A DNA stretch of 64,000 nucleotides from Ryuthela nishihirai (Eukaryota; Arthropoda; Arachnida; Araneae; Heptathelidae): positions 69,031,446 through 69,095,445 of the forward strand of contig JAWZYU010000013.1 of the NCBI GenBank assembly GCA_038380435.1, read 5' to 3'. Position 1 is the stretch's first letter. Each line of letters starts with the position of its first letter. Below are positions 24,632-35,366 of this stretch, one piece after another. Both the position numbers and the translations under genes were made by a program. The notes beneath the pieces are model-generated. The model saw only the letters and a list, made by a program, of their open reading frames with translations. It ran no database searches and was not told the DNA's origin.

Positions 24632-25145
24632 TGGTTGGTTGTTTTGGGTTTTATGGCGCATGGGCGACTAGGCCATAATGCGCCAAACAAATGATAATAT
24701 AATAGATAAAAGTCGTGCATACCCGCAACTAAATTTAAAATCAGAACACTACAATGTAAAATAGTAAAACAACAAAGAACAAGTGCATAAGTACAATTTA
24801 AAACAACTGGAGAAACACAGAATAAAATAATCCCAGGTGTAAAAGACCTGGGTGAGATATAGAAAATACAAGGTAAAAATCAAATACTAGTAAAATAACC
24901 ACAATGTTTTATAAAGGAAAAAACTGACGATAAAATGCAATAATCAGATAAAAGGTGTCCGAGTGTAAGGGGCTCGGACGTAAAAATTGTGAAAGTTAAA
25001 AAACATGCGTCTTTCAAAGTTAAAACAAGGACATTCGATTAAATTATATTTAATACTTAAAATGGTGTCACAAAACTCGCACTTAGGTTCATCGTCCGCC
25101 CGTAGAAGAAACAAATGAGTAATAAACGAATGAACTAAGCGGAGA
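24632..25145 (-). mobile_element. 5'-truncated LINE, 3' end only
   Basis: A 514-bp insertion bounded by a perfect 12-bp duplication, gatggagagtgt (24620-24631 and 25146-25157). On the minus strand its first part reads as a protein C-terminus with LRLVHSFITHLFLLRADDEP, then KCEFCD and LIECP, the CxxC..H-like..ECP region found after the RNase H domain of I/Jockey/R1-type LINEs. The rest is 3' UTR. It ends in a stem-loop: tggcgcat and atgcgcca, 8 bp, enclosing a 16-base loop. Clade is uncertain. Confidence 0.8.
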
Positions 25146-25157
25146 GATGGAGAGTGT

Positions 25158-26030
25158 AATTTTAAGATAAATTAAATTTTTAATTCTTAAAGTAGCAATG
25201 AATTTCAGCTAGATAAAATGTCTAAATTTGACGTTAATAATAAATATCAGGTGTAAAATATAACTGATATCATAGTAGAGGGTAATGTTTGTATAGAAAA
25301 TATGTGTGGATCTAAATTGAGAGATAAAAATAAATCAGTTAATAGTTATAGTTCTGGAGTTACAGAAAGTGCATAGATATGAGATAAAGGTAACTCTAAG
25401 GAAATTAGAAGGGTAATGAAAATAATAATCGAACTGAGAATTTTCATAAGATTGGAAATGTAAATATCGATGAATTCCATCGTAATATAACAATGTGATT
25501 AATATTGAGGATTGTGTACATAGGAGTAATAAGGAAAAAGTTATAATAAAGGTGGGAAGAGATTTTTAACTAGATATAATATTTAGAACTAGATTCTGTA
25601 ATTAATGATAAAGAGAATGTATTAGAAATTCAGATAATTATTCTATGAAAAGAGGAAATTTGAAAGTTTGTTGTAAAGTTAGAGATGATGCAAAAGTTAG
25701 AGAGATATTTAGCCAAATTTGCTAATCGAATAAAAGAAGGTGTAAATAAATGTGAAATAAAATTCCAGGTCTTCAGATGATTGATAAATGTAAGTTTATG
25801 CAGGTACGTTTTTTGAAGAAAAATTAATCTAAGGAGTTAAATGGTAATATTAAAGGTGACACAGAAGATGAAAATTGTTTTAATTGTTCCATTTACACAA
25901 GTGAATTATGGTAAAAGAATAGGCGAGGAGTATGAAAAGAACCTGATATCCAGCCACTGAATGGGTAAAAATTTATTAAACATACAAAAGCAAAAGAAGA
26001 AGACATAAGTGGTCATTAACGATTAATAAA
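25158..26030 (+). pseudogene. decayed Asn-rich reading frame, part 2
   Basis: Continues the purine-rich, Asn/Lys/Glu-biased composition of 23434-24619 after the LINE insertion, with many stops. No domain recognised. Confidence 0.25.
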
Positions 26031-26046
26031 GGGTATAATAATGAAA

Positions 26047-26260
26047 TAGCCGTCCCGTGGCCGAGTGGTTAGCGCGCTTGGCTACTGATCTTAGGGACCT
26101 GGGTTCGAGCCCCGGGTAAGGCATGGATGTGTGTGTCGTTTTTCTGCTGAGGTCCTGCCATCCTCTCAGACCTTCTACTTTGGCATATAAACTGACAGGC
26201 TCCTGTCAGACCTCTGTGGCAAGCAGCTGCTTGAGGGGGTATTTATTTTATTATTTTTAT
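26047..26260 (+). repeat. SINE-A, intact with target duplication
   Basis: Best preserved copy in the window: head with A and B boxes, body with the 8-bp inverted repeat ctgacagg/cctgtcag, and a TTTTATTA tail. Perfect 13-bp duplication, tataataatgaaa, at 26034-26046 and 26261-26273. Confidence 0.93.
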
Positions 26261-26273
26261 TATAATAATGAAA

Positions 26274-27770
26274 ATACTAAATTATTCATAAGGGACAACC
26301 TAAGAATAATAATGTGAAGAAGTTTAGAGCAGAAATAAATTGCAGTGTTTTAATTAAAGAGAAAGTTTTACATAACAGACATGTTTAATGGCGTATGATA
26401 CGAAAAGATGTAAGATTCCGTGAAATGTCGAGGCGTAATAGTAGATTCATTAGGAATAGGTCAGAAGACAATGGAAACAGATGTATAGGAATATAGGTAC
26501 TGATGAAATTTAAATTTAATTGAGCGTTTGAATTCATGATCAAAAGCAACGATTTCAAGATGAAAGACAAGGTGCAAAAAGGAGTATCTAATTATTCAGT
26601 CAAGTTTATTCAACCTTCAGTATATATATATAAATTTCTCTATTTACAAGAATTAACATTCATTGTAATTATATTATTTATACCAGTAATGTACAATACT
26701 TTTAATCAGGCCTCTCCCATTCGAGACAATACTCATTTATAGAATTTAAATATTTGAATAAAATACTTTAGAAATTATGAAATGTTTAAACTATAACAAC
26801 ACATACCAATTTGAATTTAAAAATATATTTTAGTTTATACAAAATTCAACCAATGAGCGAACAAAAAATATTAAAACACCTACAATAATAATTAAATACT
26901 GAACGCTTCCTCGACTTTAGAACCATATTACACCCTAATTCCTCATAATACTTAAAATATTATTGTAATTCACTTGGTTTAGTCAAAAGGGACCATATTA
27001 TACAATTTATTTGCCAAAAAGAGCAATGGTTAATAAAAATATACTTTTTATAACCAATACTTCCATTAATAAAATGTTCTCTGATTCCATAATTAATGAA
27101 TGATTCAAACCACGAATTGTAAAATAACTTACTGTTAGCTCTACGAAACTCCTAATAAAATAAATAGGTGGTATTATCATATTAATTTTTTTGCATGTAT
27201 GATTGTTTGCTCCCTTCAGATTATTTTCTGATTTAAATGACTCTAAGTAATAGAAAAGTCAAGAAATGGCAAACTAATATATGCTAGCGAAGCTGAAAAG
27301 GATGATTCAGTCTGATTTATAATAGGTGCAGGACGTCACAATTGAATCCAGATGCAAACGACGGCCTTGACGCTTCTCCAACAGATTGGGTTTGACTCTG
27401 TCCAAAAGCACTTTGTCATTAACAGGTTGCCTAGGGGTTCTACTGATTAGAATTAGCAGATGCAATGAAACGGTTGGATATGGTAACTCAAAGGTTGCAA
27501 TAGTGACAATGGGCAGAAATCCATACACCAAACACCATTATCTGGAAATATTCTTTTAAGATGTAATAATAGTCACCATTCTGTGAACACTCCAAGAAAG
27601 TGAAAGAGAGTCAATTACTTCTGACTGACAGTGACATATGGAGTTCACTACTAGTAAATTAACTTTACAGTCTTCACTCGACAAAGAGAAAGGTCATCAG
27701 AAGGACATAGTTGAGAGTTTCAAAGTCTTTGAGAACACCAACAAAACTTTTAGTTGATTTGTCGTGTCCC
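26274..27770. other. AT-rich unassigned DNA
   Basis: Mostly AT-rich with no recognisable gene. A 74-codon minus-strand frame (27307-27531) lies in a GC-richer island and could be a transposon remnant, but I could not place it. Confidence 0.35.
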
Positions 27771-27774
27771 TCTA

Positions 27775-28450
27775 ATTTGTTTTTATTTTCCTGTTGTCAT
27801 TACATATATATTTGAGTTTTATGTTATTTTTAGCAGTGTCTTAAATGAGAATGTTACTAATCAACTGTGACATAACTTAACTCTGTACTTGTCTATTACT
27901 GCATCGTTTACAGATCCAGATGCAGGCGAAAGTCAGCGTCAGCAAATGGTTTTAAGACACCTCCATTGTTCGCACTCCACACGTTTAGCGTGACGGATTA
28001 GAACAACACCTCCTCTAACAGAAGGCCGATGGACCGAGTTATGACGTCACCATATGTGGTCTTTTTTATTAATGTTTGTTTACAAATATATATTATTATA
28101 GATAAAAATTATTTGGATTGATTAGCAATTACCATAATGCTAATCAATACGAATTATTTTTATCTATAATAATATATATTTATAAACAAACATTAATAAA
28201 AAAGACTACATATGCTAACAACGGAAATAAATATATAAGAATCATCTACTTTACAGGACTACTTATGCTGACGTCATAACCTAGTCCACAGGCCTTCTGT
28301 TGTAGCGGGTGTTGATTAGAATGTGTATCACTGAGGCAGGCGAAGGAGGGTGGGAGAAATAATTATATCAGAAAAAGAAAAGCTGATGAATTTACAGGAC
28401 GTCAGGTGCTTCAGTGCAACAAAAGTGGACAGTTGGAGTAAATGGACTTT
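27775..28450 (+). repeat. dispersed repeat C, copy interrupted by a MITE
   Basis: Homologous to 18300-18655 on both sides of the MITE at 28004-28313. A related block in opposite orientation is present near 31690-31745. Confidence 0.7.
28004..28313. mobile_element. hairpin MITE, 310 bp
   Basis: Flanked by an 8-bp duplication, gattagaa (27996-28003 and 28314-28321); the uninterrupted site is visible in repeat C near 18551. Terminal inverted repeats of about 45 bp share acagaaggcc and ttatgacgtca. Its centre is a nearly perfect inverted repeat of about 67 bp per arm (28061-28127 with 28138-28204). The 8-bp duplication suggests hAT or a similar superfamily. No coding capacity. Confidence 0.88.
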
Positions 28451-29060
28451 GCCAGTTTTAGGGGAGGAAGACTCAGACACGTGGGGTTCTAGGCCAATAA
28501 TAATATAGCCATAATATCGTAGGCCATAATGAATTTATGGCTTGTCACTGGGAAATCCGCGCCGAGTGGAATACTGTTGGGGGGGGGGGGGAGAGGAGGG
28601 GATCGGAAAGATGACAACAGAAAGGAAGGGCAAGATTAATTTGCGTAGAGTGAGTGGTTAGCGGGCTTGGTTATTGATCTAAGGGACTTGGGTTCGAGCC
28701 CCGGGTAAGGTATGGATGTTTATGGTGTTCTTCTGCTGAGGTCCAGCAACACTTACAGACCTTCTATTATGGCGTATAAACTGACAGGCTCCTCCTGTCA
28801 AACATATGTGGCAAGCAGTTCGTTGAGGGAGTATTTATTTTTTCATTTAAAATGCAATCACAGCTTGTTTTCCGGACAATCTAAGGAATGTTTGATTTCG
28901 TTCAAAATTCATTATAATCAGAATCTTTGGTCAGAAGTTTTCGAGAAGAGAGAAAGCGGTTGTGTTTAAAATTTTAACATGAGTATTTTTCAAAACTATT
29001 CAAGATCTTGATTTTAATTACAGCTGACTCGCGATTATCCAGAATGAATGGAAAACAACA
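28427..29060 (+). repeat. nested inverted repeat, first arm
   Basis: Blocks at 28430-28480, 28850-28890, 28960-29000 and 29026-29045 (gcgattatccaga) recur inverted at 31345-31745, with more divergence than between the palindrome arms. SINE-A at 28641-28845 interrupts only this copy. Confidence 0.65.
28641..28845 (+). repeat. SINE-A, palindrome 2 left arm
   Basis: Diverged head (gagtggttagcgggcttgg), good B box (gggttcgagccccgggtaag), and a body with a cctcctgtca variant of the inverted repeat. Present at the mirrored position 48675-48885. Confidence 0.88.
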
Positions 29061-29419
29061 ATTCCTGATAATGGAATTACAGGTTAATCCACCATCCATA
29101 AAAAATGTAGAAAAATTTCAGAATTTTTATAAAATATCGTAGCATAGACTTATTTATTTCAACTAGGATAGGAAGGAAGTTTTTCTTTTCCTTTTCTTTA
29201 CCATATGGCAAATATTTCTCTCCTTGAAACCTTTTACTATCGCATCGTAATTTACTGGCCACATTCTCATAGCCAATATTATATTCGTGCGAAATAACGT
29301 TTGTGTCGCTTTTTCTGTCAAATTATTTCTTCTATTCTATGTCTAAAGGTAATTTGTGTTTTGACTGCTGAATAATTTTTCCTTACCAGATGGCACGACT
29401 ACTTACATGTCAGCTTTAT
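29061..29419. other. AT-rich unassigned DNA
   Basis: The 61-codon minus-strand frame at 29077-29262 has no recognised domain. Sequence at 29031-29060 resembles a Tigger-type terminal repeat, but it also belongs to the nested inverted repeat, so this is ambiguous. Confidence 0.35.
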
Positions 29420-29433
29420 CCCCATCACTAGAG

Positions 29434-29803
29434 GAGCGGGGGTGGCTCAGTCGGTAGCGCGCCAGGCTCATAATCTGTAGTTCCCAGGTTCGAGTCCCAG
29501 CTGGGTCAGCGTTGAGATTTATCTCCGCAAAATTTCCCGCCCTGCCCACAGTCAGTAGGGAACACCGATGGGCTTGGAAAGGCCGCTGTCCGTCGGATGG
29601 GAGGTTAAGCCGTGGCACCGTGTTCGGGAGAGCCATTACCTGTGCACGTTAAAGAACACGCTGGATGGCCTTGACGGGAGACTATCATCTGCATCCCAAC
29701 AGTTGTTCCAGTGGGTCCCCTAACCTTCTCTGAACCTTCGGGGTCCATGTAACCTAGCCATTTAGCCCATGGTGTGCAAAAAAGTAGAGGTAAAACAACC
29801 CAA
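29434..29803 (+). repeat. SINE-B, intact with target duplication
   Basis: A 370-bp tRNA-derived SINE. The head has an A-box-like ggtggctcagtcgg and B box aggttcgagtccc, and the anticodon position reads CAT (gctcataatctg), so it may derive from tRNA-Met. The body contains cgttgagatttatctccgc and gtgcacgttaaagaacacg. Perfect 14-bp duplication, ccccatcactagag, at 29420-29433 and 29804-29817. Mirrored at 47728-48097. Confidence 0.93.
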
Positions 29804-29817
29804 CCCCATCACTAGAG

Positions 29818-30294
29818 ATGAATTCAGACAGGGTCATATTTCAAAGTTTTTCTCATAATAGAGAATGAAAAATAAGTAAAAATTAAATTATTTCCTATTA
29901 TTTGAAATTAAAATCAAAGGAAGCAATTTATCCTTTTACTTATTTTTTATTTATAATTGCGAGAAAAATCAGAAATTTAAACTTTGATTTAATTACCTTT
30001 GATGACCCTTTTTTAATCTTTCGCAACTGACAATCAGTGCCCTCGGCCTTTTCTTAAAAATTAGTTTCAGCGTGTTAAAACTCAAAAACATTCTTGTTTC
30101 TAAGAATCATTTCCAATCTTTTCGTTTCAATTCACACTAAGATTTAAATTTAGTTTAAAATAATTGCAGCATTTTAAGTATGCAATAGGCAATAATAGGA
30201 CGAATTATAAAATAGTTTAGCGGCATGCATTTCTGTTCATATATTCTTTACCATATGTCAGAGTTTTTTCTTCCCCCCCCCTTCAAATTGAGGC
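29818..30294. other. AT-rich unassigned DNA
   Basis: A/T-rich with an internal inverted repeat around 29880-29985: taaaaattaaattatttcc and aaggaagcaatttatcc-type blocks flank each other in opposite sense. No gene. Confidence 0.4.
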
Positions 30295-30425
30295 ACAGGT
30301 TGACACATTCGGCAACGAGCTACGCTTATAATCTGCAGTTCCCAGGTTCGAATCCGAACTGTGCTAGCGTTGAAATTCATTTCCAGTAAACTCCCCCTTC
30401 CCTGCACTCGATCAGAAGGAGGGTC
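30295..30425 (+). repeat. SINE-B fragment (head)
   Basis: tRNA-like head with ataatctgcagttcccaggt and gcgttgaaattcatttcc, truncated after about 130 bp. Mirrored at 47105-47235. Confidence 0.7.
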
Positions 30426-30829
30426 TTCTGTTAAGAGAAAAAAAATGCTTTGTTAGGCAAATAGTAACGAAACAATGCGATTGGAGTTTTCTGAATCACC
30501 CATTTCTTCGAATTTTCACCGACAGAGGATACAGAGAAATGACAAATTTACTTTCTCTGAAAACCAGTCGAGATGCCAGATGCGATGTATTAGTCTTCTA
30601 ATTTACTCTAGTACTATTTTTTTGCAATTAATTTATTTGTTACCCAGCTGTAACTGGTAACATTCAATCCCTGAAATTATTCATTTTGCAGCGAACGATG
30701 TCTTTGTATGACATTAAGGAGCATTGTGTTCCTTGTCTTAGTTAAATAAAGATAATGAAATTCAAATGGAAATGATTAATCTTCTGAGGATAAAAAAGAA
30801 ATTGGTGTAATGCCATAGTACGGTGTTGC

Positions 30830-31142
30830 TTTACCTGTGAGCGGCTTTTTTTTCCACACACTCTTCTAAATAGCTAGGTACAAGAACTCCAGATGTTGAG
30901 AGATGGTTGAGGGCTCATTGGACAACCGCTAGGACACAGATCTTTAACGTTCTTTAACGTGCACAGGATTTGGCTATCCTACACATGGGTTTGCGGCTTA
31001 AAGTCTCATCCGACGGATCCTTTCCAAGTCCATCTGTGTCCCCTACTGACCGAGGAGAGGGAAGTGAGCTTTGCGAAGATAAATCTCAGAGCTGGTATAG
31101 GCGGGACTCTAACCTATGAACTGGAGACCCGCTCTGGTAAGC
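30830..31142 (-). repeat. SINE-B, minus strand, diverged
   Basis: Contains acgtgcacagga, tcccctactgaccgagg and gcgaagataaatctca, all complements of SINE-B body blocks; the tRNA-like head lies at 31090-31142. Mirrored at about 46345-46700. Confidence 0.8.
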
Positions 31143-31344
31143 AGCTGTTTGTGGGAAATTTTCTTAATTTTTATTATTATTATTTATTTCGGGGCATTGC
31201 GATTAAACAGTAAAAAATTATTTTAATATTAAAAATTTGTTTATATTTTTCTTTTTATTGTAACACATTTTTGAAAAAACGTAATAATAAAAGCTTCCTT
31301 TCTAAATAAAGTATTTCATTTATTTTGGAATTCTCATGCTTAGC

Positions 31345-31745
31345 ACCGATTAATTCTGGATAATTATTTGCCTACTGTAGAAATGAAAAAAAAAAGTATG
31401 GTTTTCAAAAATACTCCAGTTAAAATTTTAAATGCAACATCCTTCCTCAAAGGTTCTGACTATAGCTTGTAAGAACAGTAATACGGAAAGAAAACAAACG
31501 ATCCCAGATTGTCAGGAAAACAAGTTGTGATTGCGGACACTAATCCTCTTCTGTTGTCCCCCTTCATCCCTCCCCCTCCCCTCCATACACACCACTCACC
31601 GGGGATTCCGCAGTGAGCTACAAAACCATTAAGACTAGCTGTCTTACGGTTAACCCAAGGACAGGCACTAAGTGATTGAGCCTGCCACCCCTAAAACTGG
31701 AAAAGTCCATTTTCTCCGACTGTCAAGTTCGAATGGAAACACTAT
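31345..31745 (-). repeat. nested inverted repeat, second arm
   Basis: Inverted, diverged counterpart of 28427-29060. Its reverse complement has aaatggacttttccagtttt, cacaacttgttttcctgaca, aaaattttaactggagtatt and caaataattatccaga in the same order as the first arm. Confidence 0.65.
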
Positions 31746-32279
31746 AGCTCTCTCTTGGAAACCCTAAAGGAACAGGGTCCACCTCTGTGCAGAAGCAGAG
31801 TATATAGGCAGGGATTAGAATATCCTCCAGTCGAATTCTGAGGTCTGTAAAGTTATATCTGCGCACAAAAGGAGAGAATTCCACCTCATTAAGTGAATGT
31901 CTCTAATGGCAAAATCAGCATTCAAGCTATGTGAGCTGATGGGAAAAAGTCTCCAAGTTTATCAGTTAAGCCATTGAGCAATAGCCATTTCATTCAGCGA
32001 AGTGTTAAACACATTGTTTTTTAATATTTAGGAAACTTACAGCAATTTACTATAATTATAATTCAATATTATGATTATGCTGTAATTAAAATACTATAGT
32101 ACCTGAATGCACCATTATGTTATTAGTGGACATACTGAAATCTGCTTACGATAAATTTCGAACCTCTAGGTTCTGATACTATGTAAGTAATATACTTCTT
32201 TTCGTACTGGGAGGCTTAATTCTATTCATTTCACAATGATCGTGAACAAGTCAATTTCCCAGTACTTAAATTGGGTTGT
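31746..32279. other. unassigned DNA
   Basis: Nothing recognised; the mirrored segment is about 45220-45755. Confidence 0.35.
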
Positions 32280-32645
32280 TTTACCTCTGAGTGGCACTTC
32301 TTTTGGCACACAATGGGCTAAACGGCCAGGTCATAAGGACCCCGAAGACTCAGAGAAATTTGGTGGAGGGGACCCACTGGAACAACTGTTGGGAGACATA
32401 TAGTAGCCTCCCGTCAAGGCCATCCAGCGTGTTCTTAAACGTGCACAGGGTATGTCTCTCCTGCTCACTGGGTCACAGCTTAGCGTCCCATCCCGTGGAG
32501 GGCGGCCTTTTCAAGCCCATCGGTGTTCCTAACTGACGTGTGCATGGCGGAGAGTTTTGCGCAGATAAATCTCAACACTGACCCAGCTGGGACTCAAACC
32601 TGGGAACTGCAGATTACGAGTCTGGCCCGCTACCTATTGAGCCAC
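32280..32645 (-). repeat. SINE-B, minus strand
   Basis: Nearly full-length reverse copy, with head at 32575-32645 (gggactcaaacctgggaact). Mirrored at 44848-45220. Confidence 0.88.
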
Positions 32646-33904
32646 CCCGACTTCTAAGTTGTAGTGATGTTAATTACTTGATCACACACTCATCTTGCTG
32701 CAGCTGTTAGTTTTCTGACAGATATCTGTCCTCGTTATATGCACATGAGGAAGTGATGTTATCCCTTGGGTGCCGTATGAATCTCAATTTTGTGCTGGCT
32801 CAAAGTTGTTTTCGGTGTTCCGCCAGCTCTTAACACTCGGTTTACAACTATGCAGAGATGACATCACCTTCACTGCGGTGGTATGGGCTCCCAACAGCTT
32901 CTTCTTTTGATGCATTCTGAGCACTATTGCAGATTGTTTTTGTAATGGGGCAATCAGTTATACATTAAACTTATATCTTCGAAATATAAAAAGAGGATGT
33001 AACACCACATAAATCGAAAGGTAAAAAGGATTCTGCGAAGTGTTTCGCTCCAACTCTTGTGTGACTCCTATTGCAAAGTCGATGGTTAGTGCACATGGTT
33101 ATGTACTTCTGGCCCTCTAGCAGTGTTGTCGTTAAGCTGGCTCTTGCTTGCGTAATAAAACTTTCCAAGCTGCTAGAAGGGGGTAGAGCACACTCTTTTT
33201 TATTTAAATTAATTTATATATTTTCGAGATAATTTAATTGAAGTTTTGTTGGGGGACCTGCTACTATTTTGAAGGGTAAATTTGTTATTTCTAACTTGTT
33301 TTCTGCTTTATTTTTTGTTAAAGCTGTAAATGGATTACTCTTATTAAGGTCTTTTTGATGTTCCGCTATTCTTTCTGTGGCCGTTTGATATATTCTGCTG
33401 ATTAGCCGTCGTACCATTGCAGTATAATTTATGGATCCTATACTTGCATTCAGTATACCCCCAGAGTTAATGGCGATTTATCGCTATCGTTAAGCACTAA
33501 ATTTTTTTATATTACTACTCATATTAAATGCAAAAATTAAATTAATTTTTTTAAAGTTGTCTTCACTGAATGCGAGAAATTTTCCACGCAAGGTATCATT
33601 ATTTTATATTGCGGATTATCACTTTTACTTTGTTGTGCTCCTTCGGGTTGAGTATCTTTCTGAGTTTAGAATTTTGCTTTTCGCGAAATATCATTTAAGC
33701 TCTTTCAGAGTAACCTACTGCTGGCTTATATACAGTATATAGTTCACTTTTGATTTGAGGCTGTAATGCTGAGCCTTCATGTTTTCAGGAGTGCTTATGC
33801 TTGAAATAGCACAAATGGTTTCTGGCTTTGATGGGATCACTTATAATTTAAGCTTCTGATTTTGCTGGGAATTGTGAGAAAAAATTAAGTAAGATGAGTA
33901 AAAA
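32646..33904. other. unassigned segment of palindrome 2 left arm
   Basis: Contains small frames kept in both arms, such as 33214-33417 (67 codons, minus strand), with no recognised domain. The 55-bp stretch ending at about 33240 is single here and doubled in the right arm. Confidence 0.4.
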
Positions 33905-35366
33905 TACACTGCACGACATTTAAATTGCCCCACCCAGAAGAAGTGAGTGGATAGGGGTGAAATGTAGCACACACAAAGCAATATATATTGACATATCATG
34001 ATGTAATTTCCAGCCACTTACAGCGGTTAAAAGATGAGATAATACAGCACAATATGACTGCCTCAGTAGGTGGTTGCACCGCCGTGAACGGCAATACTAG
34101 CAGCAATACGGCGTTGCATGGAGTCATAACAGTCAATGTATATGGTCTTGAGGAATTGCACACCAAGTAGCGTTGCTTTGCTTCCATAATTCATCGAGAT
34201 TCCGTGACGGCAGGTGACAGGATTGCACACGTCGTCCAATGTGGTCCCACAAATTTTCTATTGGGGATAAATCTGGAAATAGTGCTGGCCATGGCAATGC
34301 CTGAACATGTTGCAAACATTGTCTGGAGACCCTTGCATGTGTACACGGGCATTGTCATGGTGGAAAATGGGCTTCTGCTTGCCTCCCAGGAATTGTTAGA
34401 AAACGGATCACTGACAGCTGCATGATACATTAGCGCAGAACCACACTAATGTATTGTGCAGCTGTCAGTGTTCCCATGATGCGGACAAGAGGTGACCTGC
34501 TGTCATATCCAATAGCACCCCATACCATTATGCCTGGCTGACAGGCGTGTGCCAATCACGAACAAAAGCTGAATCCTTCCTCTCGCCAGGTTGCCACCAT
34601 ACACGGACCTGTCGATCGTCAGCACTCAGAGAGAACGTGATTCCATTCGTGATTCCAGTTCTCACGACTTCGGCACCAAGCCAGACGAGAGCTGCGATGG
34701 TTTGCAGTCAATGGCAGTCGACGTAACAGTAATGTAGAGCGCAGGTGTGCCTCATACAATCTTCGGTTTTCCATTCCAGTCATTATGGGGACGTCCATGG
34801 CTGCTGACAGAGCCTGTCAAATATCACCTGCAGTGCTCTGTGGTGACGAAAGAGCATGCCAAACAATGCGGCTGTCGAGCCATGCTGACGTCTATCAGAT
34901 GGCACCACTCCCTCTGTGACACACGCTAGAACCTTCATTTCACCACTGTGGCCAACAGCGTCTAACAGTTCATGTATCCCGATGAACATTGGGAGTGACA
35001 CGATATGTAGTCCGTCGCAGTCCATAACACGATATGTAGTCCATCGAACTTCACATAGGCCTATAATTTTTCCTCTCTCAAAAGCATCCAAATGGCGATA
35101 AACCTTACGACGGTGTGTACCAGGCATTCGCTGAACCGTTTTCGGCCTTCGCTGAACAATTTCCAAGCAGAACCACCTAATCTCAACCGTTCGTATGACT
35201 TCCACCTGCCTAAACACAATACCATCCATGTTCCTTCTTGCATCTTTTATCTCTGGAGCCACACATAATCATCATTTGCATATTACAACTGCGCACACTC
35301 ACCCTTTCATTTGCATGTTTGTACGACAGGTCCTTCTGTGTGGGGCACTTTCATTGTCGAGCAGTG
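33905..35366 (-). pseudogene. Tc1-type transposon, left-arm copy, inactive
   Basis: Terminal inverted repeats are visible: cactgcacgacatttaaat then gccccacccagaag at the left, and its inverted partner cactgctcgacaatgaaag then gccccacacagaagg ending near 35366. Minus-strand coding fragments start with GTHRRKVYRHLDAFERGKII (Tc1 N-terminal helix-turn-helix), continue with the HHDN-type block (TMTMPV in another frame), and end with LFPDLSPIENLWDHIGRR, the third acidic residue of DD34E transposases, and a short tail. Stops and frameshifts break the frame, and the expected first-Asp block is degraded. Related to a second copy at 42274-43538. Confidence 0.85.

Noticed and set aside
33214..33417. Small conserved gene kept in both arms of palindrome 2
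   Set aside because: Differences between the copies change amino acids about as freely as expected by chance, and no domain or start context supports a gene.
34783..35262. 159-codon open frame taken as an intact gene
   Set aside because: Only its first third matches Tc1 N-terminal sequence; the rest is out of frame with the transposase.
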